Of a DNA stretch of 64,000 nt, positions 1-8,279 are shown in pieces; the first letter of the stretch is position 1; each line of letters starts with the position of its first letter. The translations under genes and the position numbers were made by a program. This stretch comes from Marinobacter sediminum (GTDB lineage: Bacteria > Pseudomonadota > Gammaproteobacteria > Pseudomonadales > Oleiphilaceae): contig NZ_JAGTWY010000001.1 of assembly GCF_023657445.1 (NCBI RefSeq), positions 992,001 through 1,056,000 of the forward strand, read 5' to 3'. The notes beneath the pieces were generated by a model. It was not told the origin of the DNA. It was given only the letters and a program-made list of their open reading frames with translations, and made no database searches.

Positions 1-611
1 ATCCGAGCGCCCGGGAGCCGGAGGTTGTCCTCCAGGTGCGAATGGCGCCCGGCGTCCGGCGCAAGACAACTGAGGTTCAGGTTCGTAGACTGTCGAAAGA
101 CAGTCAGCCGGACGAACTTATTCCCTGGTCAGGTGTTACCGATCCGGGCCCGGATGCCCTGGCACTTCAAAAGCGGTTGCTTGCCGACATGGGTGAGTTC
201 CTGAAAGCGAGGGAAGAGAACAAGTCGTTCTCCCGAGCTGCTTCCGGTATGGTCAGCACCCCGCTGGTCAAGCTCGTTTCTGAAAATGATGACGCCGTGG
301 CGATCCGGATGTTCCTGGATTATGGCCGCTCATGGGCCGAAGTTAGCCGCTCACTGACCGAGGCGGGCATCGGCGTTGTCGATCTGAATCGCAGCGAAGG
401 GTGGTTTTATGTTGATTTCCGGACGGAAGATGAGCGCGAATCCGGCTGGTTCGACTGGTTCAGCGACAAGGAAAAGCCCCAGCACACCCATACCATTACT
501 CTGCAAGAGCATGCCGACGGAATCGTCATCACCGCAGAGCGGCTGGATAGCTACGACGGAGACCATGGCGCTCCGGACTTGCTGACACAACTTTTCGATT
601 ACCTATACTGA
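1..611 (+). CDS. bamC: BamC-like outer membrane assembly lipoprotein, 3' part
   Basis: The reading frame is open from the first bases, so the signal peptide and lipobox lie outside the window; GTG and ATG codons at 36 and 42 are internal. About 200 C-terminal residues are present. The last part, with a stretch reading IRMFLDYGRSWAEVSRSLTE followed by AGIGVVDLNRSEG, matches the C-terminal helix-grip domain of BamC (NlpB), an accessory lipoprotein of the BAM complex that inserts beta-barrels in the outer membrane. The position directly before purC is the usual place of bamC after dapA in related gammaproteobacteria (established knowledge). Family call is fairly firm; role as a BAM subunit follows from the family. 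Confidence 0.8.
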   Translation, partial: PSAREPEVVLQVRMAPGVRRKTTEVQVRRLSKDSQPDELIPWSGVTDPGPDALALQKRLLADMGEFLKAREENKSFSRAASGMVSTPLVKLVSENDDAVAIRMFLDYGRSWAEVSRSLTEAGIGVVDLNRSEGWFYVDFRTEDERESGWFDWFSDKEKPQHTHTITLQEHADGIVITAERLDSYDGDHGAPDLLTQLFDYLY

Positions 612-656
612 TTCAGTGGGCGGCCGTTAAAACCGGCCCCACTTCGGAGACCTTTG

Positions 657-1370
657 ATGGAAAAGCGGGAAGAGCTCTACGCGGGCAAGGCAAAATCGGT
701 CTATAAGACCGACGATCCAGAACGGTTTGTCATGGAGTTTCGTGACGATACGTCTGCGTTCGACGGCGAAAAGAAAGAACAGCTGAGCCGAAAGGGCATG
801 GTGAACAACAAGTTCAATGCCTTCATCATGGAAAAACTGGAAGCGGCCGGGGTGCCCACACACTTTGAGGGGCTTTTGTCTTCAACCGAATCGCTGGTCA
901 AGAACCTGGATATGATTCCGGTGGAGTGTGTGGTCCGCAACGTATCTGCGGGCAGCCTTTGCCGTCGTCTGGGGGTTGAAGAGGGCCTGGAACTCAATCC
1001 GCCAACTTTTGAGCTGTTTCTCAAGAACGATGCACTGCATGATCCCATGGTCAATGAGTCTCTCGCTGTCAGCTTTGGTTGGGCAAAAACCGAAGAGCTC
1101 ACACGTATGAAAGAGCTCACCTATCAGGTGAACGACGTGTTGAACGCCCTGTTTGCAGAAGCAGGCATGCTGCTCGTTGATTACAAGCTGGAATTCGGTC
1201 GCAGCGACGGTGACATTGTTCTGGGCGATGAATTCAGTCCCGACGGCTGCCGGATCTGGGATAAGGAAACCCGCAGGAAGATGGACAAGGACCGTTTTCG
1301 CCAGGGTCTGGGAGACGTGATTGAGACCTATGAAGAAGTCGGTCGCAGGCTTGGCATCCAGTTCGACTGA
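657..1370 (+). CDS. purC: Phosphoribosylaminoimidazole-succinocarboxamide synthase
   Basis: 237 residues, the same length as E. coli PurC and closely similar throughout. It joins CAIR and L-aspartate with ATP to give SAICAR in purine synthesis, in the cytoplasm. Recognisable motifs are the N-terminal [28 protein letters not shown], the [16 protein letters not shown] block and the C-terminal [13 protein letters not shown] and MDKDRFRQ. A start at 654 (TTG) is possible, but the ATG at 657 sits 6 bases after a GGAGA ribosome site and gives the family's usual N-terminus. It is 45 bases downstream of bamC. Confidence 0.97.
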   Translation: MEKREELYAGKAKSVYKTDDPERFVMEFRDDTSAFDGEKKEQLSRKGMVNNKFNAFIMEKLEAAGVPTHFEGLLSSTESLVKNLDMIPVECVVRNVSAGSLCRRLGVEEGLELNPPTFELFLKNDALHDPMVNESLAVSFGWAKTEELTRMKELTYQVNDVLNALFAEAGMLLVDYKLEFGRSDGDIVLGDEFSPDGCRIWDKETRRKMDKDRFRQGLGDVIETYEEVGRRLGIQFD

Positions 1371-1403
1371 TAGATAAAGACAACAATTGCAGAAAGGTGT
1401 TTT

Positions 1404-2135
1404 ATGCGAAAACTGATGGTTGCTATGGGCGGTTCAATGATTCTGGCGGCGCCTTTGGCCCAGGCTGATGTGGTTGGTCTTGGCGCCAGCGTGAGCTACT
1501 GGGACTCTGAGCTGTCCGGCAAAGCGTCTGACAGCGGTGATGTCGTCGATGTCGAGAACAACCTTAATCTGGACAGTGACTCAAATGCCAATGCGTCACT
1601 GTACTTCGAACACCCGGTTCCCGTGCTGCCGAACGTACGCCTTAACTACACCCTGGTAGAGCAGAGTGGTCGGGGACAGTTGGATGCGGATTTCGGCGGA
1701 ATCATTCTCGGTAGTGATGTTCAGTCCGATCTGGATCTCGAACAACTGGATCTTACTTTGTATTACGAAGTGCTGGATAACTGGGCGAACCTGGATTTGG
1801 GATTGACCGCCCGTGACCTGTCTGGAGAGTTGATCGTTCAGCAGGTTGGCGGAACGCAGGTAAGTAAAACCAAGATTGATGGTGTCCTTCCCATGGGTTA
1901 CCTTGCTGCGCGCTTTGACCTGCCTCTAACAGGCGTCTCGCTCGGCGCCGAAGGGAACTTCATCAGCTTCGACGGCGACTCCATCCATGATTTCAACGCC
2001 TATGGCCAGTATGAAATCGCTGTTCTCCAGCTGCGCGCAGGATATCGTCAGATGTCGATCGATTATGAAGACGGCAACGAGCGTCTGGACGTGGACATCG
2101 ACGGTCCATTTATCAGTGCAGGCGTAGCGTTTTAA
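1404..2135 (+). CDS. Small outer-membrane beta-barrel protein (TIGR04219-like)
   Basis: 243 residues. A signal peptide (residues 1-21, cut after AQA) is followed by DVVGLGASVSYWD and alternating hydrophobic/polar beta-strand segments, ending in GPFISAGVAF with a terminal Phe, the usual outer-membrane barrel insertion signal. The layout, including an acidic Asn/Asp-rich loop near residues 45-60, resembles the TIGR04219 outer-membrane family, whose function is unknown to me. The ribosome site AAAGGTG precedes the ATG. It lies 33 bases after purC and 12 before the epimerase gene, so it may be cotranscribed with either. Confidence 0.75.
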   Translation: MRKLMVAMGGSMILAAPLAQADVVGLGASVSYWDSELSGKASDSGDVVDVENNLNLDSDSNANASLYFEHPVPVLPNVRLNYTLVEQSGRGQLDADFGGIILGSDVQSDLDLEQLDLTLYYEVLDNWANLDLGLTARDLSGELIVQQVGGTQVSKTKIDGVLPMGYLAARFDLPLTGVSLGAEGNFISFDGDSIHDFNAYGQYEIAVLQLRAGYRQMSIDYEDGNERLDVDIDGPFISAGVAF

Positions 2136-2147
2136 GGAGCAGGAAAC

Positions 2148-3155
2148 GTGAAGATTCTCGTCACCGGAACGGCCGGTTTTATAGGTTCTCACCTGGCCCA
2201 TCGTCTGCTGGACAGGGGCGATGAGGTCATCGGCGTTGATAACGTCAATGACTATTACGATGTGAGCCTGAAAGAGGCCCGCCTTGAGCGATTGACCTGC
2301 AAGGCGGGGTTCACCGAGGTTCGCCAGGATATTGCTGATCGTGCCGCTATGGAGGCGCTCTTCGCCGAACATAAACCGGAGCGGGTAGTTCATCTGGCGG
2401 CACAGGCCGGCGTTCGCTATTCCATCGAGAATCCTCATGCCTATGTTGATGCCAACCTCGTGGGGTTCATGAATATCCTGGAAGGTTGTCGCCACAATAG
2501 CGTGAAGCATCTTGTGTACGCGTCCAGCAGCTCTGTCTATGGTGCCAACGAAACCATGCCATTCTCGGTACATGATAACGTTGACCACCCGCTGAGCCTT
2601 TACGCGGCTTCCAAGAAAGCCAACGAGCTGATGGCGCACACCTACAGCCATCTCTACAACCTGCCAACCACCGGGCTGCGATTCTTTACGGTCTATGGCC
2701 CGTGGGGCAGGCCGGATATGGCGCTGTTTATTTTCACCAAAAAAATTCTGGCCGGTGAGCCCATTGATGTCTTCAATCATGGTCATCACAAACGTGATTT
2801 CACCTACATTGATGACATCGTTGAGGGTGTAATCCGCACGCTGGATCATGTGGCCGAGCCCAATCCCGACTGGACCGGCGAGACCCCGGATCCCGGTACC
2901 GGTAAAGGCCCTTATCGCCTCTACAATATCGGCAGTAACAACCCGGTGGAATTGTCTCGCTTCATAGAGATTATTGAGGAGCAGGTCGGGAAGAAGGCCG
3001 AGAAAAACCTGCTGCCCCTGCAGCCGGGTGACGTGCCAGCCACCTACGCCAATGTCGATGATCTGATCACAGACGTGGGTTACAAGCCGTCAACGACCGT
3101 TGAGGAAGGTATCGCCAATTTTGTGGATTGGTATCGGGATTTTTACAAAGTCTGA
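2148..3155 (+). CDS. NAD-dependent nucleotide-sugar epimerase (UDP-glucuronate 4-epimerase type)
   Basis: 335 residues of the extended short-chain dehydrogenase fold. Seen directly: the NAD-binding [10 protein letters not shown] (GxxGxxG) at residues 7-15, the [10 protein letters not shown] block, the SSSSVYG segment and the catalytic Y152-xxx-K156. These features, and the [17 protein letters not shown] start, fit UDP-glucuronate 4-epimerase (forming UDP-galacturonate for cell-surface sugars) better than GalE. The GTG start at 2148 follows AAGGAGCAGG. A strong terminator follows. It stands alone here but could feed the polysaccharide locus 25 kb away (inference). Confidence 0.88.
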   Translation: MKILVTGTAGFIGSHLAHRLLDRGDEVIGVDNVNDYYDVSLKEARLERLTCKAGFTEVRQDIADRAAMEALFAEHKPERVVHLAAQAGVRYSIENPHAYVDANLVGFMNILEGCRHNSVKHLVYASSSSVYGANETMPFSVHDNVDHPLSLYAASKKANELMAHTYSHLYNLPTTGLRFFTVYGPWGRPDMALFIFTKKILAGEPIDVFNHGHHKRDFTYIDDIVEGVIRTLDHVAEPNPDWTGETPDPGTGKGPYRLYNIGSNNPVELSRFIEIIEEQVGKKAEKNLLPLQPGDVPATYANVDDLITDVGYKPSTTVEEGIANFVDWYRDFYKV

Positions 3156-3179
3156 TTTGGCAGTCTAGCTGTACCTAAG

Positions 3180-3203
3180 GCCGGCGTTCTCGCCGGCTTT
3201 TTT
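3180..3203 (+). terminator. Rho-independent terminator after the epimerase gene
   Basis: A perfect 7-bp stem GCCGGCG / CGCCGGC (3180-3186 and 3191-3197) with a TTCT loop is followed by six T residues. It lies 25 bases after the epimerase stop and overlaps the stop codon of the convergent pseudouridine synthase gene, so it may act for both directions, though only the + side has a T-run. Confidence 0.85.
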
Positions 3204-4050
3204 ATGGCTGCCCGGTCAGGTCGTTGAGGCGACCTGGCAGTTCAAAGGTTGCGCGCTGCCTGCTTAGTGGGCAGTCGAATTCGAGGGTACAGGCCAGTAG
3301 CTGCAAGGGTACCTTGGCAGGGTGGCCGTATAGTCGGTCACCGATAATCGGATGCCCGATGCCCGCCAGATGTCTGCGAATCTGGTGTTTTCGGCCAGTC
3401 TCGATAGCCACGAGGGCGAGACTGGTTTGGCTTTCCTCATTGATATGAAGAGTAGTCACGCGGCTCTTTGCGGATTTTCCGTCAACCAGGGCATCAATAA
3501 GCCGGTCAGAGGCCTCAAGGAGTCCCGTTACCCGGGCCTGGTAGTGCTTGGCCATAGTCCGGCCCGCAAAGCATTGGGACAGCGCTCCGGCTGCCTTGGA
3601 GTCGTGTGCAATCAGCATCAGGCCAGCGGCATCGGCATCCAGCCGGTGCACCAGGAAACAGTTGCGGGCAAGTTCAACCTCCGCATAACGCAACAGACTG
3701 CAGTGATCTCCCCACTGGGAGCCCTGTGCGAGCATGCCGTGTGGCTTGAACCATACTGAATAGCGTCCTCGATCCTCAAGCAATTCGGCGGCTTCCGGTT
3801 TGCGGGCAAGCACCACGTCGTCATAGAACAGCTGCAGCCGTGTTCCCGCCCGGGCTTCCCGTTTTGCTTTGCGAAGCCGGACCTGTTTGCCTTTGTGCGT
3901 CCACCAGCACGCCCCTTTATTCATGGCGTCCTTGATTCGCTGCTTTGGCAGCCCTGAGGCTGTCGCCAGGGCATCCACTGCGGTTTCGGTGTGGTCGAGG
4001 GTAAGGTCTATGGAGGTTCGCATGGGCGGTTCCGGAAAGTGGCCGGACAT
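3202..4050 (-). CDS. RluA-family pseudouridine synthase
   Basis: 282 residues. An S4-like RNA-binding region (about residues 20-75) precedes the catalytic domain with the RluA signature HRLDADAAGL at 135-144 (catalytic Asp138) and the GRKHQIRRHLAGIGHPIIGDRLYG block near the C-terminus. It would convert specific uridines in rRNA or tRNA to pseudouridine; which site cannot be told from sequence alone. A second ATG at 4023 (MRTSIDL) could be the true start, since neither has a clear ribosome site. It is transcribed towards the epimerase gene. Confidence 0.87.
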   Translation of the reverse strand: MSGHFPEPPMRTSIDLTLDHTETAVDALATASGLPKQRIKDAMNKGACWWTHKGKQVRLRKAKREARAGTRLQLFYDDVVLARKPEAAELLEDRGRYSVWFKPHGMLAQGSQWGDHCSLLRYAEVELARNCFLVHRLDADAAGLMLIAHDSKAAGALSQCFAGRTMAKHYQARVTGLLEASDRLIDALVDGKSAKSRVTTLHINEESQTSLALVAIETGRKHQIRRHLAGIGHPIIGDRLYGHPAKVPLQLLACTLEFDCPLSRQRATFELPGRLNDLTGQP

Positions 4051-4103
4051 AAAAAAAGCCAGTTCTCACGTCGCCCGTAAGTCACTGACTTTCTTTGCAG
4101 GAT

Positions 4104-4180
<77 letters not shown>

Positions 4181-4235
4181 GTGTCCTGCAACGGGGACGC
4201 AATATACTGATTCTCCCGTATCCGGTCAACCACTT

Positions 4236-5186
4236 TTATGCGGTTTTCCGATTCCTCAGCCAGACCTTGAGTGCTTTGCTCAACACGCCCCAACGATTGA
4301 CGATCAGCGCTGCGAAGATCAGCCCGCACCCACCCAATTGCATGGAGGTCATGGTTTCCCCAAACCACCCGGCGGCGAAAAGGGCTACCCATACCGGTTC
4401 CAGAACGAGAATAACGACACCATGGCTGCGTGCGGAAAGACTCTGGGCATAGGTCTGGGTCAGGAAACGCCCCGCGGTTCCAATGACGGCGCTGGCGAGT
4501 ACCCACCAGATCAGCAAGGGGCCTGAGTCCGTGAAAGTTCCCTGCCAGGATTCCAGTATTACGGACTCTGTGAGTGTGACCAGACCTACGGTCAGCAACG
4601 CCAAAGCAGTAAGAGGTAACGCGGGAACCCGATGCTTTTGAACGGTTTCGCCACGTCGATTGGTGACGGTTCGCTGGTTAGCGGCGCGGGTATTGAGCGT
4701 GAAATAGAGGGCGAAAATCGACGCGGCGGCGACAAAGAACATCTGCCCGGGCTCGGGTTGAAAGCCGTTTCTCAGTGACAGCAGGGCAAGTCCGGCGACA
4801 GCGATCGGAATGGCCAGCCAGGTGCTTGGCGGTTGTTGCTCCTTGAAAACAAGCCTGGCGATGATGGGGACAATCACCACGCCGAGGCTGGTCAGAAAGG
4901 CGCCTTCGCCCATGCTGGTTCCGTGGAACAGTCCCATTACCCAGCAGCTCATGGCGACTCCGAATACTAACCCAACGCCAACGCTTCGGCGGATCTGGTC
5001 AACGCTCAGCCGCATCAGGGACCGGCGGGCGATAACGGCAAGCAACGAACCGGCGATCAGAAACCTTACCGCCATGAAAAGCAGAGGAGGCATTAACAGA
5101 ACAGCCTCCTTGGAGAACATCCAGCTGATCGCGGCCAGAAGCGTAACGGCAACGAGTAGCAGGTCGGATTTATGTGTGTCAGACAT
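4236..5186 (-). CDS. EamA/DMT-family transporter
   Basis: About 316 residues from the ATG at 5186 (MSDTHKSDLLLVAV), with some ten hydrophobic segments and two repeats of the EamA type; the second half shows GTAGRFLTQTYAQSLSARSHG and ILVLEPVWVALFAAGWFGE, which is typical. This is an inner-membrane drug/metabolite exporter family, often for amino acids or nucleotide derivatives; the substrate is unknown. An upstream in-frame ATG at 5297 would add a poorly conserved basic tail and is less likely. It is transcribed away from the tRNA-proximal end, about 150 bases from yceI. Confidence 0.85.
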   Translation of the reverse strand: MSDTHKSDLLLVAVTLLAAISWMFSKEAVLLMPPLLFMAVRFLIAGSLLAVIARRSLMRLSVDQIRRSVGVGLVFGVAMSCWVMGLFHGTSMGEGAFLTSLGVVIVPIIARLVFKEQQPPSTWLAIPIAVAGLALLSLRNGFQPEPGQMFFVAAASIFALYFTLNTRAANQRTVTNRRGETVQKHRVPALPLTALALLTVGLVTLTESVILESWQGTFTDSGPLLIWWVLASAVIGTAGRFLTQTYAQSLSARSHGVVILVLEPVWVALFAAGWFGETMTSMQLGGCGLIFAALIVNRWGVLSKALKVWLRNRKTA

Positions 5187-5339
5187 TGAGGATTCGCGAA
5201 ACCATCGGCCAGTGAGTCGGGAGAGCGGAACAATGTATAGTTTGCGAACTAAAAAATAAAGATAGTAAAACTGCCGAGGGTGTGGAGGCTCGTCCATGAG
5301 CCTTTATATGGTCAGCGCCGGGGCCGGGGAACCGCAACC

Positions 5340-5957
5340 TCAGAACCAGCCCGAATCCTTGTTCGCCTCGAATCCAAACTTCAGTGAGACTTCGTCGCCC
5401 ACCAGAGCCGGGTCGAGACCATAGGTCATTCCCCAGGTACTTCTTTTCAGTGTTGTCGTGGCGGTGATACCCAGGGTGTAATCCTCATGTCCTATGGGAT
5501 ACACCGCAGCCTTGTTGAGTGTTACATCGAGTTCAACCGGATGTGTCTGGCCGAGCATGGTCAGATCACCGACCACTGTCCCGGTGTTTTCGCCGGTTGT
5601 TTCAAATGAGGTTACGGTGAAGGTGATTTGCGGGTATTGGCTGGTGTGGAGGAAATCATCTTTCCTCAGGTGGTCGTCTCGTTTTTCATGGTTGGTAAAC
5701 ACACTGTTGCTTTTGAATACCAGTTCGCCCGCGCTCAGCTCCTTTGTTTCCTCATCATAGACAAATTCCCCTTTGACTTCCCGGAACATGCCCATCACCG
5801 GGGCATACCCAATGTGCATGATTTCGAAGGCCATGGAGAAGTGTTCATCATCGACAACAAACTTCTCTGGCTCCGCAGTTGCCAGCGGAGAGGCAACGAG
5901 GGTTACGGCAAACAAGGCGCAAAGTGGAGATAATGAAGCTTTGCTAGACCATTTCAT
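5340..5957 (-). CDS. YceI-family periplasmic lipocalin-like protein
   Basis: About 205 residues from the ATG at 5957, which follows an AGGAGT ribosome site; the signal peptide ends near PLATA. The mature part shows the YceI pattern: HFSMAFEIMHIGYAPVMGMF, LVFKSNSVFTNHEKRDDHLR, KDDFLHTSQYPQITF, GDLTMLGQTHPVELDV and the closing TLKRSTWGMTYG. The family binds polyprenyl-type lipids in a barrel. Its start overlaps the end of the upstream CDP-alcohol phosphatidyltransferase gene by 14 bases, so the two are translationally coupled and likely belong to one operon, which makes an isoprenoid or lipid link to the neighbouring cluster worth considering. Confidence 0.88.
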   Translation of the reverse strand: MKWSSKASLSPLCALFAVTLVASPLATAEPEKFVVDDEHFSMAFEIMHIGYAPVMGMFREVKGEFVYDEETKELSAGELVFKSNSVFTNHEKRDDHLRKDDFLHTSQYPQITFTVTSFETTGENTGTVVGDLTMLGQTHPVELDVTLNKAAVYPIGHEDYTLGITATTTLKRSTWGMTYGLDPALVGDEVSLKFGFEANKDSGWF

Positions 5958-6678
5958 GGGAATAACTCCTTTGGTAGAGCCAGCGAACATCCACAAAGAA
6001 AGACCAGGCAAGCAGCATAAGCGCCGTTGCCAGCGTCGTGCTGGCGAATAGGGGAGAGACTGGCGGCAGAATGGCCACCATAAGTGTCACAATCTGCCAG
6101 ACGCACACGGTTTTGCGTCGGAAGCTCTCTGGCAGGGGGTGGTTAAGCCATGCCCGGAAATGGGCGGCAGCAACAAAAACATATCGCATGAGACCCAGGG
6201 CAATTACCCAGATGCCGGCCTTCTCGAGCGCAATCACAGCGAGGCATAGTCCGAGGATCAGAAGCGCATCCAGTTCCATATCAAAACGGGCACCGAAAGC
6301 GGTTTGGGAGTCGGTCTTACGGGCGATTTTGCCGTCTACCCCGTCGAGAACGAGTGCGATCAATGCCGTTATACCGTACAGCCATAGGCCGGTGCCCATT
6401 TGCCCGCTGAAAGGCGCGACGGCGAAGAGTGAAATAACCATGGCCCCGCGCAGGAGGGTGGCTCGATTGGCCCATCCAAAGTCACGGCGTGCAGGCCAGT
6501 ACTTAAGCACGCAAACACTGAGCCCGGCATACAGGCTACCAGCGAGTAACAGGGGCGCGTAGGGCAGTGCCCAAAGCCGAATAGCCCCGAGGCACAGTAT
6601 CGTCGTGAGAGTCAGGCCCCAGGCCAGATCAAGCGAAGATGGAACTCCGGTTGATGCTGAATCTTTGTTAGGATCCAT
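5944..6678 (-). CDS. CDP-alcohol phosphatidyltransferase
   Basis: About 244 residues from the ATG at 6678, which has GGAG 7 bases upstream (an in-frame ATG at 6735 lacks one and overlaps the divergent promoter region). Several membrane helices surround the family signature D-xx-DG-xx-AR-x8-G-xxx-D-xxx-D, seen complete at residues 112-137 (DGVDGKIAR ... GARFDMELD). Such enzymes join a CDP-activated alcohol to a second alcohol, as in phospholipid head-group synthesis. The acceptor is unknown. It is divergent from the BchC-like gene and so may be co-regulated with that cluster. Confidence 0.87.
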   Translation of the reverse strand: MDPNKDSASTGVPSSLDLAWGLTLTTILCLGAIRLWALPYAPLLLAGSLYAGLSVCVLKYWPARRDFGWANRATLLRGAMVISLFAVAPFSGQMGTGLWLYGITALIALVLDGVDGKIARKTDSQTAFGARFDMELDALLILGLCLAVIALEKAGIWVIALGLMRYVFVAAAHFRAWLNHPLPESFRRKTVCVWQIVTLMVAILPPVSPLFASTTLATALMLLAWSFFVDVRWLYQRSYSHEMV

Positions 6679-6845
6679 AAACAAGCTCCAGCGTATAGCT
6701 TTGCAGCGCCTGATCACGTCAGGCGGATCACACACCGGACAACGCGTTGTGTCCTGATGTGTTTACGATTCGCCAGCCCGGTCGGACTCTCCTGCCTCTG
6801 AGCAGTTTGCGCGCCGATTTTCCTCCGAGACACAGGGAGTGCCTG

Positions 6846-7853
6846 GTGAGTTTTGACTCTTGTAATGATAGCAGTTTGAAGGATTCTCTGGCCTGGTGGG
6901 TGACCGGCGAAGGCAAGGGGGATATTTTTCCTGCCCCGATTGATGCATGCCCACCGGGATTTGACGAGCCCGCAGTTTCCGTTGAGACCCTCTTTTCCGG
7001 TGTCAGCCGAGGCACCGAATCTTTGGTTTATCAGGGACAGGTGCCCGTTAGTGAATACGACCGAATGCGGGCTCCTTTCCAGCAGGGTGATTTTCCGTTT
7101 CCGGTGAAATACGGCTATGCCAATGTGGGACGGGTGGTGTCGGGCCCCGCCCATCTTGAGGGCACTGCCGTTTTTTGCCTTTTCCCCCATCAGACACGTT
7201 ACCGGGTTCCTGCTGGAGCAGTCGCCTCTCTTCCCGGGGACCTCCCGCCAGCCCGCGCTGTTCTGGCCGCCAATATGGAAACCGCCATAAATGGCTTATG
7301 GGACGGTGCCCCCGGCATCGGCGACCGGATTGCAGTAGTGGGTCTGGGGGTTGTGGGGCTGCTGGTGGCATGGCTGGCAAACCGGATACCGGGAACCCGC
7401 GTGACCGCTGTCGACGTGAACCCAGAGCGGCAGGCGGTCGCTGAGCGGCTGGGGCTTTCCTTTGCGACGTCCGTTGATGCGGATGATCACGACCTGGTGT
7501 TTCATACCAGTGGCCACCCTTCAGGTTTGAATACGGCACTCGAGCTGGCAGGCCCTGAATCATCGATCGTGGAAATGAGCTGGTACGGAGACACCCAGGT
7601 TGAAGTGCCCCTGGGAAGGACTTTCCATTCCCGCCGTTTAACCATCAAATCGAGCCAGGTTGGCCAGATTCCGCCGGTGCGACAGCCCCGCTGGAATTAC
7701 CAGAAGCGAATGCAACTTGCACTGGAGTTACTCCGGGATGATGCGTTGGATGTGCTGATTAGCGGGGAGAGCCGGTTCAGCGAGATGCCCGAAACCATGG
7801 CAAGGATCCTGACGGATGGCTCGCAGACTCTGTGTCACCGAATTGTTTACTGA
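6846..7853 (+). CDS. BchC-like medium-chain dehydrogenase without zinc ligands
   Basis: 335 residues from the GTG at 6846, which follows GGGAG by 6 bases; an upstream frame extends to 6747 but overlaps the intergenic region. The protein has the medium-chain dehydrogenase layout with a Rossmann GLGVVG at about 166-171. SGVSRGTES (51-59), PFPVKYGYANVG and FCLFPHQT are like BchC, the bacteriochlorophyllide hydroxyethyl dehydrogenase. The usual catalytic-zinc Cys and GHE motif of alcohol dehydrogenases are absent (seen). There are no photosynthesis genes nearby, so its substrate must differ. It is followed 27 bases later by the QueD-like gene. Confidence 0.8.
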   Translation: MSFDSCNDSSLKDSLAWWVTGEGKGDIFPAPIDACPPGFDEPAVSVETLFSGVSRGTESLVYQGQVPVSEYDRMRAPFQQGDFPFPVKYGYANVGRVVSGPAHLEGTAVFCLFPHQTRYRVPAGAVASLPGDLPPARAVLAANMETAINGLWDGAPGIGDRIAVVGLGVVGLLVAWLANRIPGTRVTAVDVNPERQAVAERLGLSFATSVDADDHDLVFHTSGHPSGLNTALELAGPESSIVEMSWYGDTQVEVPLGRTFHSRRLTIKSSQVGQIPPVRQPRWNYQKRMQLALELLRDDALDVLISGESRFSEMPETMARILTDGSQTLCHRIVY

Positions 7854-7880
7854 TCTTCAATCATTGCCCGAGGAGGTTCT

Positions 7881-8279
7881 ATGTTCAGTCTGACGGTGCG
7901 GGATCATATGATGATTGCCCACAGCTTTAATGGGGAGATATTTGGCCCGGCCCAGAAAACTCATGGTGCCACCTATGTGGTTGATGTGTCCTTTGAACGG
8001 GAGCATCTGGATGAGGTTGATCTGGTCGTCGACATCGGCCTGGCGTCTAAGGTGCTCAAGGAGGTGCTGGCCGAGTTCAATATGCACAACCTGGACGAGC
8101 TGGAGACTTTTCGGGGGCGCAACACCACCACGGAATTTATGGCCGGCGTGGTTTTTGACCGCCTGGCCGAAGCGGTCCGGTCAGGATGCCTCGGGGAATC
8201 GGGCAAGGGCATTTCGAGCCTGAAGGTGACCTTGTCCGAGTCTCATATCGCCTGGGCCAGTTACCATGCCGGAATCTGA
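7881..8279 (+). CDS. Divergent 6-pyruvoyl-tetrahydropterin synthase/QueD-like protein
   Basis: 132 residues, one T-fold domain, with a GAGGAGG ribosome site. H14 and H28 match two of the three zinc histidines of QueD/PTPS, but the third (the second His of HGH) is Ala30 and the catalytic Cys four residues before the HGH is Ala24. The DH catalytic dyad before the LN motif reads Asn-Met. The substrate-binding Glu120 near the C-terminus and the NTTTEF segment are kept. It may bind a pterin or related compound but use other chemistry. Its end overlaps the next gene by 14 bases, so the two are coupled. Confidence 0.82.
   Translation: MFSLTVRDHMMIAHSFNGEIFGPAQKTHGATYVVDVSFEREHLDEVDLVVDIGLASKVLKEVLAEFNMHNLDELETFRGRNTTTEFMAGVVFDRLAEAVRSGCLGESGKGISSLKVTLSESHIAWASYHAGI

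Noticed and set aside
1926..2849. Minus-strand open frame opposite the epimerase and barrel genes
   Set aside because: Antisense shadow of two clear genes; composition typical of such shadows.
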